From assembly GCF_900105055.1 (NCBI RefSeq), contig NZ_FNTA01000004.1:992001-1056000 (forward strand): a DNA stretch of 64,000 nt, in the 5' to 3' direction. The position numbers and the translations under genes are program-made. The stretch is from Amycolatopsis lurida. Its GTDB lineage: Bacteria; Actinomycetota; Actinomycetes; Mycobacteriales; Pseudonocardiaceae. A model generated the notes under the pieces. The model did not search any database and had not been told where the DNA came from. It saw only the letters and a list, made by a program, of their open reading frames with translations. Of the stretch, positions 56,948 through 64,000 are shown piece by piece. Numbering within the stretch: the first letter of the stretch is position 1; each line of letters starts with the position of its first letter.

Positions 56948-57567
56948 GCCCGCTCCTCCGTACCGCCATTGTCCCCCTGCGTGCGCAGGTGCGGCATGGC
57001 CAGCTTCTCGACGTACTTGGCGACCACGTCGACCTCGAGGTTCACCAGGTCGCCCGGGGTGTTCCGGCCGAGGGTGGTGAGTTCGAGGGTGGTCGGGATC
57101 AGGGCGACGGAGAACTCCTCGTCGGTCACCGAAGCGACCGTGAGGGAGACGCCGTCGACCGCGATCGACCCCTTCTCGACCACGTACCGGGACAGCTTCT
57201 TCGGCAGCGCGAACGTGGTGAGTCCCTGCTCGTCGCGTTTGAGGAAGACGCCGGTGCCGTCGACATGGCCCTGCATGATGTGCCCGCCGAGCCTGCCGCC
57301 CGCCGGCGTCGCGCGTTCGAGGTTGACCACGTCACCGACGTGCACCTTCGCGAGGCTGGAGCGCTGCAGGGTCTCGTGCACGACATCGACGGTAAACTCA
57401 CCGCCCGTCACCGCGACCACGGTGAGGCACACGCCACTCACCGCGATGGAGTCGCCGTGCCCGGCGTCGCTGGTCACCAGCGGCCCTCGCACGGTCAGTC
57501 TCGCGGCGTTGGGGACCTGCTCGACCGCGGTGACCTCGCCGAGTTCCTCGACAATGCCGGTGAACAC
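56944..57567 (-). CDS. ribE: Riboflavin synthase alpha chain
   Basis: 207 residues in two similar lumazine-binding halves. [17 protein letters not shown] starts the first; [17 protein letters not shown] begins the second, and [15 protein letters not shown] mirrors [15 protein letters not shown]. It dismutates two lumazines to riboflavin. GTG at 57567 has AGGAGG about eight bases upstream, and an in-frame start 34 codons earlier has no homology. It is first in ribE-ribBA-ribH. No ribD lies between it and rpe. Confidence 0.95.
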
Positions 57568-57590
57568 TCCTGCTGCCCTCCTCTTGGCTC

Positions 57591-57611
57591 GCACCGTCGC
57601 TGAAACGGTGC
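57591..57611 (-). other. 7-bp hairpin upstream of ribE
   Basis: GCACCGT (57591-57597) and ACGGTGC (57605-57611) pair around a 7-nt loop in the 111 bp between rpe and ribE. No T-run and no FMN-aptamer consensus; possible attenuator or mRNA structure. Confidence 0.3.
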
Positions 57612-57678
57612 TCCCCTCATCCAACACCCATCGGGACCGATTCCTTCTCCTGACCCGACGGCGGATCAAGAGGCGGGA

Positions 57679-58362
57679 TCAGCCGCGGGCGCGGGCCGCC
57701 TGCTCGCGCAGCGCCGCGACCGCCTTACCAGGGTCTTCGGCGCCGTAGACGGCGGAACCGGCGACGAAGCAGTCCACACCGGCCTCGGCGGCCTGCTCGA
57801 TGGTGTCGGCGTTGATCCCGCCGTCGATCTCGACGACGAGCTTCAGGTGGCCGGTGTCGACCAGGCGCCGCGCGGTGCGCACCTTGTCGAGGACGCCTTC
57901 GATGAACGACTGACCGCCGAAACCGGGCTCGACCGACATCACCAGCAGCGTGTCGTAGTGCTTGAGGGTCTCGAGGTGGTCCTCGATCGGCGTGTTCGGC
58001 TTGATCGACAGCCCGGCCTTCGCCCCGGCGGCGCGCAGGTTCTTCGCCAGCGCGATCGGGTCGTGCGCGGCCTCGACGTGCACGGTGACGTTGTAGGCGC
58101 CCGCCTCGGCGTACCCGATGGCCCACTTGTCGGGGTTCTCGATCATCAGGTGGCAGTCGATCGGCACGTCGGTGGCCTTGAGCAGCGACTGCACCACGGG
58201 CAGGCCCAGGGTCAGGTTCGGCACGAAATGCGCGTCCATGACATCGACGTGGACCCAGTCCGCGCGGGTCTCCCCCTCCCCCGCGACGGCGCGGATCTCG
58301 TCGCCGAGCCGGGCGAAGTCCGCGGAGAGGATGCTGGGTGCGATCAAAGGTCGATGAGCCAC
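57679..58362 (-). CDS. rpe: Ribulose-phosphate 3-epimerase
   Basis: 227 residues, TIM barrel. [66 protein letters not shown] and [20 protein letters not shown] are all present, including both catalytic aspartates and metal histidines. It interconverts ribulose and xylulose 5-phosphate and so serves the pentose-phosphate operon 41 kb away. GTG at 58362 is seven nt from TACACT, a leaderless start. Confidence 0.96.
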   Translation of the reverse strand: MAHRPLIAPSILSADFARLGDEIRAVAGEGETRADWVHVDVMDAHFVPNLTLGLPVVQSLLKATDVPIDCHLMIENPDKWAIGYAEAGAYNVTVHVEAAHDPIALAKNLRAAGAKAGLSIKPNTPIEDHLETLKHYDTLLVMSVEPGFGGQSFIEGVLDKVRTARRLVDTGHLKLVVEIDGGINADTIEQAAEAGVDCFVAGSAVYGAEDPGKAVAALREQAARARG

Positions 58363-58369
58363 GCGCCCG

Positions 58370-58375
58370 AGTGTA
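58370..58375 (-). promoter_or_regulatory. -10 element TACACT, leaderless promoter of rpe
   Basis: TACACT on the minus strand, seven nt (CGGGCGC), then GTG at 58362. Confidence 0.55.
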
Positions 58376-58479
58376 AGAGGGCGCCGCTAACGCCCGCTAA
58401 CCGGCTGTGACCGGCGTCCCGGTCTGGAGTATGACGCGAAATGGCACCGCAGTGGGAGGTGCGCGCACGCGCCGCCGCA

Positions 58480-58485
58480 TAGCGT
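58480..58485 (+). promoter_or_regulatory. -10 element TAGCGT, leaderless promoter of the two-component pair
   Basis: TAGCGT, seven nt (TCCGGTC), then ATG at 58493. Confidence 0.55.
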
Positions 58486-58492
58486 TCCGGTC

Positions 58493-59728
58493 ATGGTCAA
58501 CCCACTCAAGCCCCTGGTCCGGATCGGCAGCTACCGCAGCCTGCCGTTCGGCTTCCTCGGCATGGCGATCACCGCGATCCCGTTCCCGATCGCGCTCATC
58601 CCCGCCGTCCTCATCCCGGGCGACGTGCGGGCGAAGGCGCTCTACGGCGTGCTCGCCATGGGCGTACTGGTCGCGCTGGCCGGCTTGCCGGGGCCGATGC
58701 GGCGGGTCGGTATCTGGTTCTCCAACCAGATGCTGGGCACCCGGATCGCGCAGCCTCCGCCGAATACGAAGGTCGCCTGGCCGGAGCGCCGGCGCTCGGC
58801 CGCCTGGCTGCTCGTGCACACCGCGCTCGGCTGGGTGCTGTTCGGCCTCGGCTGCTTCCTGTTCCTGGGTTTCGTCCTGACGCTGGTATGGGCCGGGGGT
58901 GGCGGCAGCCCCATCGCGATCTTCGGTGAAGAGGTGACGATCGAACCCGGCGTCGCCGGAGCGTGGACCTTGCCGATCGGGTTCTTCACGCTCGTGGTGA
59001 TCGCGTACGTCCTCGCCGGCTTCACCAAACTGTTCCAGTACAGCGCGGTCGCGCTGCTGGGCCCCTCGGCGGCCGAACGCGTCGCCGCCGCCGAAGTCCG
59101 GGCGAACCATTTCGAGCAGCGCAACCGGCTGGCCCGCGAACTGCACGACTCCATCGGCCACACGCTGACGACGTCGACCATCCAGGCGGCCGCGGCCGCC
59201 GAACTGGTCGATTCCGAACCGCAGTTGGTGCGCCGGGCGCTGGGCACCATCGAGGAGTCGTCCCGTGCGGCGCTCGAAGACCTCGACCACGTGCTGGGCC
59301 TGCTGCGGGACGACCGGTCCTCCCGCGAACCCGAACGACGGCTGCTCGAGGCCGGCACGCTGGCCGAACGAGCTCGCGCGGGTGGCGCGGTGATCGACTA
59401 CGAGCTGACCGGGCCCGCCGCGGAACTTCCCGCCACCCTTTCGCGGGAGGCGTACCGGATCGTCCAAGAAGGACTGACGAACGCGCTGCGGCACGCCCAC
59501 CCCGGCCCGGTGACCGTGCGGGTCGCGGTGCTCGCCGACGCGTTGCGGATCGAGATCGTGAACCCGCTCGTGGAGCACGCCGTCGCTTCCGGCCGCGGCG
59601 GCAACGGACTGCCGGGGCTCACCGAACGTGTCGAAGCGCTGCGCGGCGAACTCGTCGCGGGGCCGGCCGTCGACGGGGAACCGCTGTGGCGGCTGGTGAC
59701 CACGATCCCGCTACGGTCGCACCCATGA
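58493..59728 (+). CDS. Sensor histidine kinase, HisKA_3 type
   Basis: 411 residues. Two membrane helices near the N-terminus and two more around 105-190 flank a cytoplasmic loop; no large sensor domain is seen. RNRLARELHDSIGHTLTTST holds the phospho-acceptor histidine. The ATPase has LSREAYRIVQEGLTNALRHA and GGNGLPGLTERVEALRGELV. It pairs with the overlapping LuxR-type regulator. Such pairs often sense the membrane or cell wall, but no signal can be read here. ATG at 58493 is leaderless. Confidence 0.92.
   Translation: MVNPLKPLVRIGSYRSLPFGFLGMAITAIPFPIALIPAVLIPGDVRAKALYGVLAMGVLVALAGLPGPMRRVGIWFSNQMLGTRIAQPPPNTKVAWPERRRSAAWLLVHTALGWVLFGLGCFLFLGFVLTLVWAGGGGSPIAIFGEEVTIEPGVAGAWTLPIGFFTLVVIAYVLAGFTKLFQYSAVALLGPSAAERVAAAEVRANHFEQRNRLARELHDSIGHTLTTSTIQAAAAAELVDSEPQLVRRALGTIEESSRAALEDLDHVLGLLRDDRSSREPERRLLEAGTLAERARAGGAVIDYELTGPAAELPATLSREAYRIVQEGLTNALRHAHPGPVTVRVAVLADALRIEIVNPLVEHAVASGRGGNGLPGLTERVEALRGELVAGPAVDGEPLWRLVTTIPLRSHP
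59712..59717 (+). promoter_or_regulatory. Possible internal -10 TACGGT for the response regulator
   Basis: TACGGT, seven nt (CGCACCC), then ATG at 59725. It lies inside the kinase gene and could give the regulator its own leaderless transcript, or be chance. Confidence 0.3.
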
Positions 59729-60384
59729 CACTGCGGGTCCTGATCGTCGACGACGAACCCTTGCTGCGCGCCGGTTTGCGCTCACTGCTCGGCAACCAGC
59801 CCGATCTGACCGTGGCCGGGGAGGCCGGTGACGGCGGCGAAGTGGTCGATCTGGTGCGGCGGACGCGTCCCGACGTGGTCCTGATGGACGTGCGCATGCC
59901 CGGGGTGGACGGGATCGAGGCGACCCGGCGGGTACTGGCCGAAATCCCCGAACCGCCGAAGATCCTCGTGATCACGACGTTCGACAACGACGACTACGTC
60001 TACGACGCGCTGCTGGCCGGGGCCAGCGGATTCCTGCTGAAGCGGGCGCGCAAGGAGGAGTTCGCGCACGCCATCCGGACCATCGCCGCCGGGGAGACGC
60101 TGTTGTTCCCCGACGCGATCCGCCGGATGGTCACCGCGCGACCGGCGCCGTCCGGCCTCGCTCCCCGGCCGTCCTCGCTGACGAAACGGGAGACCGAGGT
60201 ACTGCGGCTCATCGCCACCGGGAAGTCCAATGTGGACATAGCGGCCGAGCTGGTGATCAGCCTCGAAACCGTCAAGACCCATGTGGGCAACATCTTCGGG
60301 AAGCTGGGGGCGGCCAACCGCAGCCAGGCGGTGGTGTTCGCCTACGAGACCGGCATCGTCGCACCGGGGCACAGCCTGCGCTGA
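59725..60384 (+). CDS. LuxR/NarL-type response regulator
   Basis: 219 residues. Receiver domain: LRVLIVDDEPLLRAGLRSLL, phosphorylated Asp in VVLMDVRMPGVDGIEA, then VITTFDNDDYVYDALLAGAS and the switch lysine in GFLLKRARKEE. The C-terminal HTH is LTKRETEVLRLIATGKSNVD followed by LVISLETVKTHVGNIFGKLG. ATG at 59725 overlaps the kinase stop (ATGA), so partner and kinase are coupled. The target genes are unknown; the next gene downstream on the same strand is a candidate. Confidence 0.94.
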   Translation: MTLRVLIVDDEPLLRAGLRSLLGNQPDLTVAGEAGDGGEVVDLVRRTRPDVVLMDVRMPGVDGIEATRRVLAEIPEPPKILVITTFDNDDYVYDALLAGASGFLLKRARKEEFAHAIRTIAAGETLLFPDAIRRMVTARPAPSGLAPRPSSLTKRETEVLRLIATGKSNVDIAAELVISLETVKTHVGNIFGKLGAANRSQAVVFAYETGIVAPGHSLR

Positions 60385-60414
60385 GCCTCTCGGCGCGCGG
60401 CTCCACGCCCGGTC

Positions 60415-60455
60415 CCTTCCCTACTGTGAGGGTCGGGAAGGAGGCCTTCACGGAC
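60415..60455. repeat. Decayed family C palindrome, right arm kept
   Basis: 60435-60455 (GGGAAGGAGGCCTTCACGG...) matches the right arm of the 3048-3106 family. Only CCTTCCC (60415-60421) remains of the left arm. The copy at 17329 kept the opposite arm. Confidence 0.6.
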
Positions 60456-60518
60456 AGGTGGGGCAGCCCCCAGTACGACGCGGGGGTTTACCCCATGGCC
60501 ACCGCGCCGGAGCCTCCC

Positions 60519-60524
60519 TAGCTT
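60519..60524 (+). promoter_or_regulatory. -10 element TAGCTT, leaderless promoter
   Basis: TAGCTT, seven nt (GGTATCC), then ATG at 60532. Confidence 0.55.
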
Positions 60525-60531
60525 GGTATCC

Positions 60532-61647
60532 ATGCGAAAATCCTTGCCAGGCAAGAAGATCATCGCCACCGCTTCCCTGGTCGCGCTGCTCGCCGCGACG
60601 GCGGCCACCCCGGCGCTCGCCGTGGGCGGAGCCCGTCACGACGTCGACGAAGCGCTGAAAACGCTGGTGCGGGACGGAGTACCCGGCGCGCAGGCGACGG
60701 TGACGAACCCGTCCGGGCGGACGTGGTCGGAGCGCGAAGGCGTCGGGAACGTCGAGACCGGGACACCCTTCCCGCACGGTTCGAAGTTCCGGGCGGCCAG
60801 TGTCACCAAGACCTTCGTCGCCGTCGTGATCCTGCAGCTGGTCGCCGAGGGGAAGGTGCGGCTGGACACGCCGATCGACCGGTACCTGCCGGGGCTCGTC
60901 AGCGGGAACGGCAACGACGGCACGAAGATCACCGTGCGCCAGCTGCTCCAGCACACCAGCGGGCTGTACGACTACGTCCGGGACCTCGACCTCGAAGAGT
61001 GGCGCCATCGCGGCGCGGAACCCGGAGAACTGGTGGCGATCGGCCTGGCACATCCTCCGGCGTTCGCCCCCGGGACGAGCTGGGCGTACTCCAACACCAA
61101 CTACATCATCGCCGGGATGCTCATCGAAAAACTCACCGGCCGCTCCGTCGCCGACGAGATCCGGAGCAGGATCAGCGAACCGCTGGGCCTGCGCGGAACC
61201 TCCCTGCCGCAGCGCGGGAACGAAGAGCTGCCGCGCCCGCACGCCAGGGGTTACGCACCCGGGCCCGTCGATTACACCGAATTCGATCCGTCGGCCGCCG
61301 GCGCCTCCGGCGGGCTCATTTCGACCGGTGAAGACCTGAACCGCTTCTACGGCGCGCTCGTCGACGGCCACCTCCTGCCGCGCGCGCAGCTGGCGGAGAT
61401 GCAGCGGACCGTTCCGCGGCCCGGCGGCGTTCCCGGCTCGGACTACGGCCTCGGCATCGGCTCCGTCCCGCTGTCGTGCGGTGGCAGGTTCTGGGGGCAC
61501 GGAGGGAACATCGTCGGCTACGCGAACCTGTCGGGCGCCGTCCCGCACGGCAGGCGGGTGAACGTCGTGGTGAACCAGAATCCGTTGCCGGACAAGGCGT
61601 CGAAAGACCTCGCCAAGGCGCTGGACACCGGGTTCTGCGCCCGCTAG
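60532..61647 (+). CDS. Secreted serine hydrolase, beta-lactamase class C / D-Ala-D-Ala carboxypeptidase family
   Basis: 371 residues. The signal peptide (1-30, IIATASLVALLAATAATPAL) predicts export. The penicillin-binding-type motifs are SxxK at 90-93 (SVTK), YSN in TSWAYSNTNYIIAG and HGG in FWGHGGN. It may be a carboxypeptidase, esterase or beta-lactamase; the motifs do not decide. ATG at 60532 fits a leaderless start; an upstream in-frame ATG at 60523 lies within the promoter. Its stop codon is interlocked with that of the opposing flavoprotein gene (CTAG, 61644-61647). Confidence 0.9.
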   Translation: MRKSLPGKKIIATASLVALLAATAATPALAVGGARHDVDEALKTLVRDGVPGAQATVTNPSGRTWSEREGVGNVETGTPFPHGSKFRAASVTKTFVAVVILQLVAEGKVRLDTPIDRYLPGLVSGNGNDGTKITVRQLLQHTSGLYDYVRDLDLEEWRHRGAEPGELVAIGLAHPPAFAPGTSWAYSNTNYIIAGMLIEKLTGRSVADEIRSRISEPLGLRGTSLPQRGNEELPRPHARGYAPGPVDYTEFDPSAAGASGGLISTGEDLNRFYGALVDGHLLPRAQLAEMQRTVPRPGGVPGSDYGLGIGSVPLSCGGRFWGHGGNIVGYANLSGAVPHGRRVNVVVNQNPLPDKASKDLAKALDTGFCAR

Positions 61648-62150
61648 ACCGGCGGCAGCAGGTCCAGCACGGAGGTCCACGAGGCCTCCGGGCTGAGCCT
61701 CGCGGTGGTGACCCCTGCGGAGACGAGCGTGTCGAGATGGCGCTGCCACGCCGGATGGTGGATCCGCGTGTCCTGGATCTGGTAGCCCAGCACGATCGTG
61801 CTGCCCGGCGTGCCGAGGACGTCGCCGAGCAGGGTCAGCGCCTGGTTGTCGGCGATGCCCAGCGCCAGTTTCGCCACGGAGTTCGCGGACGCCGGCGCGA
61901 AGAGGAACACCTCGGGGTCCGGATGCGGCCGGGGTTCGCCCGGCAGCCGGGAGGTACTGCGGACCGGCAGCTCGGTGAGCTTCTCCAGCTCACCGATCCC
62001 GCCGGTCTTCTCCAGCCAGCGGGCCGCGGTGGGGGTCAGCGTGATCGCGAGCTCCCAGCCGCGGTCCGCGGCCGGTTTCGCGAGCTGCGCGGCGAACCGG
62101 GTGTCCAGTCCGCCGCACGAGCTCGCGACCAGGCCGAGGACCCTGCTCAC
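61644..62150 (-). CDS. Flavoprotein, HFCD (phosphopantothenoylcysteine decarboxylase-like) family
   Basis: 168 residues. VSRVLGLVASSCGGLDTRF starts a Rossmann-like fold, and EVFLFAPASANSVAKLALGI, with PASAN, is the FMN-binding signature of homo-oligomeric flavin Cys decarboxylases. The reaction is unknown; CoaBC itself is a larger fusion, so this is a paralogue. GTG at 62150 overlaps the rsmB stop. Its stop shares CTAG with the opposite gene. Confidence 0.85.
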   Translation of the reverse strand: MSRVLGLVASSCGGLDTRFAAQLAKPAADRGWELAITLTPTAARWLEKTGGIGELEKLTELPVRSTSRLPGEPRPHPDPEVFLFAPASANSVAKLALGIADNQALTLLGDVLGTPGSTIVLGYQIQDTRIHHPAWQRHLDTLVSAGVTTARLSPEASWTSVLDLLPPV

Positions 62151-63583
62151 CCGGCGGAGTCCGGCTTCCGCAGGACGGCGCAGAACATCGCGTCCGTACC
62201 GTGGCGGTGCGGCCACAACTGCACGTACGGGCCGTTGCCGAGTTGCGGGACCTCCGGGAAGAACTCCCGCGCGTCGACGATCTGGGCACCGGCGCGGCGC
62301 GCGGTCTCCCCCACGACGCCTTCGGTCTCGGCCAGATGCGGCGAGCAGACGACGTAGGTGACGACGCCGCCGGGCCGGACCAGGTCCAGCGCCGCGGTGA
62401 TCAGCTGGCCCTGCAGTTTCGTCAGGTCCGAGATGTCGCTGGGCTGACGCCGCCAGCGCGCCTCGGGGCGGCGCCGCAGCGAGCCGAGACCACTGCACGG
62501 CGCGTCGACGAGGACGCGGTCGTAGCCCGGTTCGAGACCGGTCTCGCGGCCGTCGGCGACGTGGACCGTCACCGGCAGCCCCTGGACGGCGTTCTCGATC
62601 AGCTTCGCGCGGTGCGGCGCCTTCTCGACGGCGTCGACGGTCGCGCCGCTGATCGCCGCCAGCGCGCCGAGCAGCGCGGCCTTGCCACCCGGTCCGGCGC
62701 ACAGGTCCAGCCAGCGCTCGTCGGAGCCGGTGAGCGGGACCTTCGTGACGGCGACAGCACACAGCTGGCTGCCCTCGTCCTGCACGGCGGCCAGCTTTTC
62801 CTTGATCGGCTCGATGTCACCGGGGTCGCCGGAGCCGGCGGGCATCCGGACGCCGTAAGGCGAGTACGGCGCGACGTCGCCGCCGGTGATGGCGGCCAGT
62901 TCGTCGGCGCTGATCTCGCCGGGCCGGGCGACCAGGTGGACGTCGGGGCGGTCGTCGTCGGCCTCCAAGGCCGCCTTCAGCTCAGGCCCCTTGTCCCCCA
63001 AGGCTTCCGCGAACGACCGCGCGACCCAGCGCGGATGCGCCGTCCGCAGGGCGTAGGCCCCGATCGGGTCGACGGCCTCGTCGGGGGCCAGCTCGTTCAG
63101 CCAGGTCTCTTCGTCCTTTTCGGACACCGAGCGCAGCACGGCGTTCACGAAACCCGCGATCCAGGAACCGACTTCGGCGCGGACGAGGTCCACAGTGGAC
63201 CCGACGGCGGCGTGCTGGGGGATGCGGGTGCGCAGCAGCTGGTACGCGCCGAGCCGCAGCCCGTCCAGCACGATGGCGTCCACCTTGGCGAGCGGCCGGT
63301 CGAGGCAGGCCTCGATGACGGCGTCCAGCATGCCGACCGCGCGGCAGGTGCCGTAGGTCAGTTCGGTGGCCAGCGCCGCGTCACGACCGGAGATCCGGCG
63401 GGTGCGCAGCAGCTGCGGCAGCACCAAGTTCGCGTACGCGTCGTCTTCGCGGACCGCGCGCAGGACGTCGAAGGCGACCTGACGGGCCGGGTCGATCTGC
63501 GGCGGGCGGCTCGGCCCCTCTTTACGCTGGCCGGGACGGCCGCGATCCGGCCTCGACGGCCGGCGTTCCCTACGCTCGTTCAC
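62147..63583 (-). CDS. rsmB: 16S rRNA (cytosine-967-C5) methyltransferase RsmB
   Basis: 478 residues. A basic linker (NERRERRPSRPDRGRPGQRK) precedes an NusB-like helical domain (ARQVAFDVLRAVREDDAYAN). The methyltransferase has the SAM site WLDLCAGPGGKAALLGALAA, the catalytic block VLVDAPCSGLGSLRRRPEAR and VVTYVVCSPHLAETEGVV with the second cysteine. It methylates C967 in the small-subunit rRNA. GTG at 63583 overlaps the fmt stop; the flavoprotein follows with another overlap. Confidence 0.95.
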   Translation of the reverse strand: MNERRERRPSRPDRGRPGQRKEGPSRPPQIDPARQVAFDVLRAVREDDAYANLVLPQLLRTRRISGRDAALATELTYGTCRAVGMLDAVIEACLDRPLAKVDAIVLDGLRLGAYQLLRTRIPQHAAVGSTVDLVRAEVGSWIAGFVNAVLRSVSEKDEETWLNELAPDEAVDPIGAYALRTAHPRWVARSFAEALGDKGPELKAALEADDDRPDVHLVARPGEISADELAAITGGDVAPYSPYGVRMPAGSGDPGDIEPIKEKLAAVQDEGSQLCAVAVTKVPLTGSDERWLDLCAGPGGKAALLGALAAISGATVDAVEKAPHRAKLIENAVQGLPVTVHVADGRETGLEPGYDRVLVDAPCSGLGSLRRRPEARWRRQPSDISDLTKLQGQLITAALDLVRPGGVVTYVVCSPHLAETEGVVGETARRAGAQIVDAREFFPEVPQLGNGPYVQLWPHRHGTDAMFCAVLRKPDSAG

Positions 63584-64000
63584 TGCAGGCGCTCTCCTTG
63601 TTCGATCCTCGTACCGCGCGCCCAGTCGGTGGCCGCCATCCGCTTCTTCCCCTGCGCCTGCACCTCGCCCAGCCGCACCGGCTTCGACGCCGTGCCGACC
63701 AGGACCCGCTTGCGCTCCACGACCAGTTCGCCGGGCGGAGGGCCCGGCTCGTCGGCGACCGTCACGGGGCCGAGCTTCAGCCGCTCGCCCCGGAACTCCG
63801 CCCAAGCGCCCGGTTCCGGCGTGACCGCGCGGATCTGCCGGTCGACGGCGGTGGCCGGGTCGGCGAACGAGACCCGCGCGTCCTCGACGGTCACCTTGGG
63901 GGCGTAGGTCACTCCGTCGCCGGTCTGCTCCACCGCGCGCAGCGTTCCGTCGGCGATTCCGTCCATCGTGGACACGAGCAGCTTCGCCCCCGACTCCGCC
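63580..64000 (-). CDS. fmt: Methionyl-tRNA formyltransferase, C-terminal part
   Basis: The frame is open to the window edge, so the catalytic N-terminal domain and start lie beyond 64000. The 140 residues present span the interdomain linker (TMDGIADGTLRAVEQTGDGV, YAPKVTVEDARVSF) and the C-terminal tRNA-binding OB-like domain (PEPGAWAEFRGERLKLG, VLVGTASKPVRLGEVQAQGK). It formylates initiator methionyl-tRNA. It overlaps rsmB by the GTGA device, the standard fmt-rsmB pair. Confidence 0.93.
   Translation of the reverse strand, partial: AESGAKLLVSTMDGIADGTLRAVEQTGDGVTYAPKVTVEDARVSFADPATAVDRQIRAVTPEPGAWAEFRGERLKLGPVTVADEPGPPPGELVVERKRVLVGTASKPVRLGEVQAQGKKRMAATDWARGTRIEQGERLQ

Noticed and set aside
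57568..57678. FMN riboswitch before ribE
   Set aside because: The 111-bp interval is too short and lacks the conserved aptamer blocks; only a 7-bp hairpin is visible.

Overview
The window is about 64 kb of high-GC actinobacterial chromosome. GTG starts, 4-bp GTGA/ATGA overlaps, leaderless promoters, WhiA, RbpA, OpcA and GpgS fit the Pseudonocardiales. The intergenic palindromes suggest Amycolatopsis or a close relative; the genus is an inference. From memory, the housekeeping gene order matches, in reverse, the Mycobacterium tuberculosis segment fmt-rsmB-rpe-rib-uvrC-rapZ-yvcK-whiA ... gap-pgk-tpi-secG ... devB-opcA-zwf-tal-tkt ... ctaB ... qor.

Layout. 1-3.4 kb: tail of a fatty-acid desaturase, an ATP-grasp protein, a quinone oxidoreductase with a GNAT acetyltransferase, and a cold-shock-like protein. 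3.4-7.4 kb: an FKBP lipoprotein, a HelD/HelR-type helicase and a Bcr/CflA-type efflux pump. 7.7-17.1 kb: ctaB diverges from a pentose-phosphate operon tkt-tal-pgi-zwf-opcA-pgl. 17.1-19.4 kb: a repeat-rich spacer, an orphan histidine kinase and rbpA. 19.4-22.8 kb: gap-pgk-tpiA-secG.

22.9-47.9 kb lies between gap and whiA and is the accessory part. It holds a winged-helix protein, an acyltransferase, a 37-residue membrane peptide, an AraC/deazaflavin-oxidoreductase pair, a VapBC-type toxin-antitoxin pair, and a three-gene SMC system (kleisin-like, small winged-helix protein, 1488-residue SMC-like ATPase) with no nuclease gene beside it. It continues with a five-domain secreted sugar dehydrogenase, a TetR/sterol-desaturase pair and gpgS. 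It ends with an alpha/beta hydrolase divergent from a caspase-STAND-FHA-TPR protein, which is followed by glycosyltransferase, methyltransferase and cyclase-like genes.

47.9-64 kb returns to housekeeping genes: whiA-yvcK-rapZ-uvrC, a secreted serine protease, xth, a PH-domain protein, ribH-ribBA-ribE (no ribD here), rpe, a two-component pair, a serine-hydrolase penicillin-binding-type protein, a flavoprotein, rsmB and the 3' part of fmt.

The strongest leads are two. One is the caspase/STAND/FHA/TPR protein, whose frame is broken by a run of ten C just before its last TPR repeats. The other is the orphan MukBEF/Mks-like operon, whose ATPase has Asn where the Walker B glutamate is expected. 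Three palindrome families and many TAnnnT-7 nt-start-codon leaderless promoters recur across the window.
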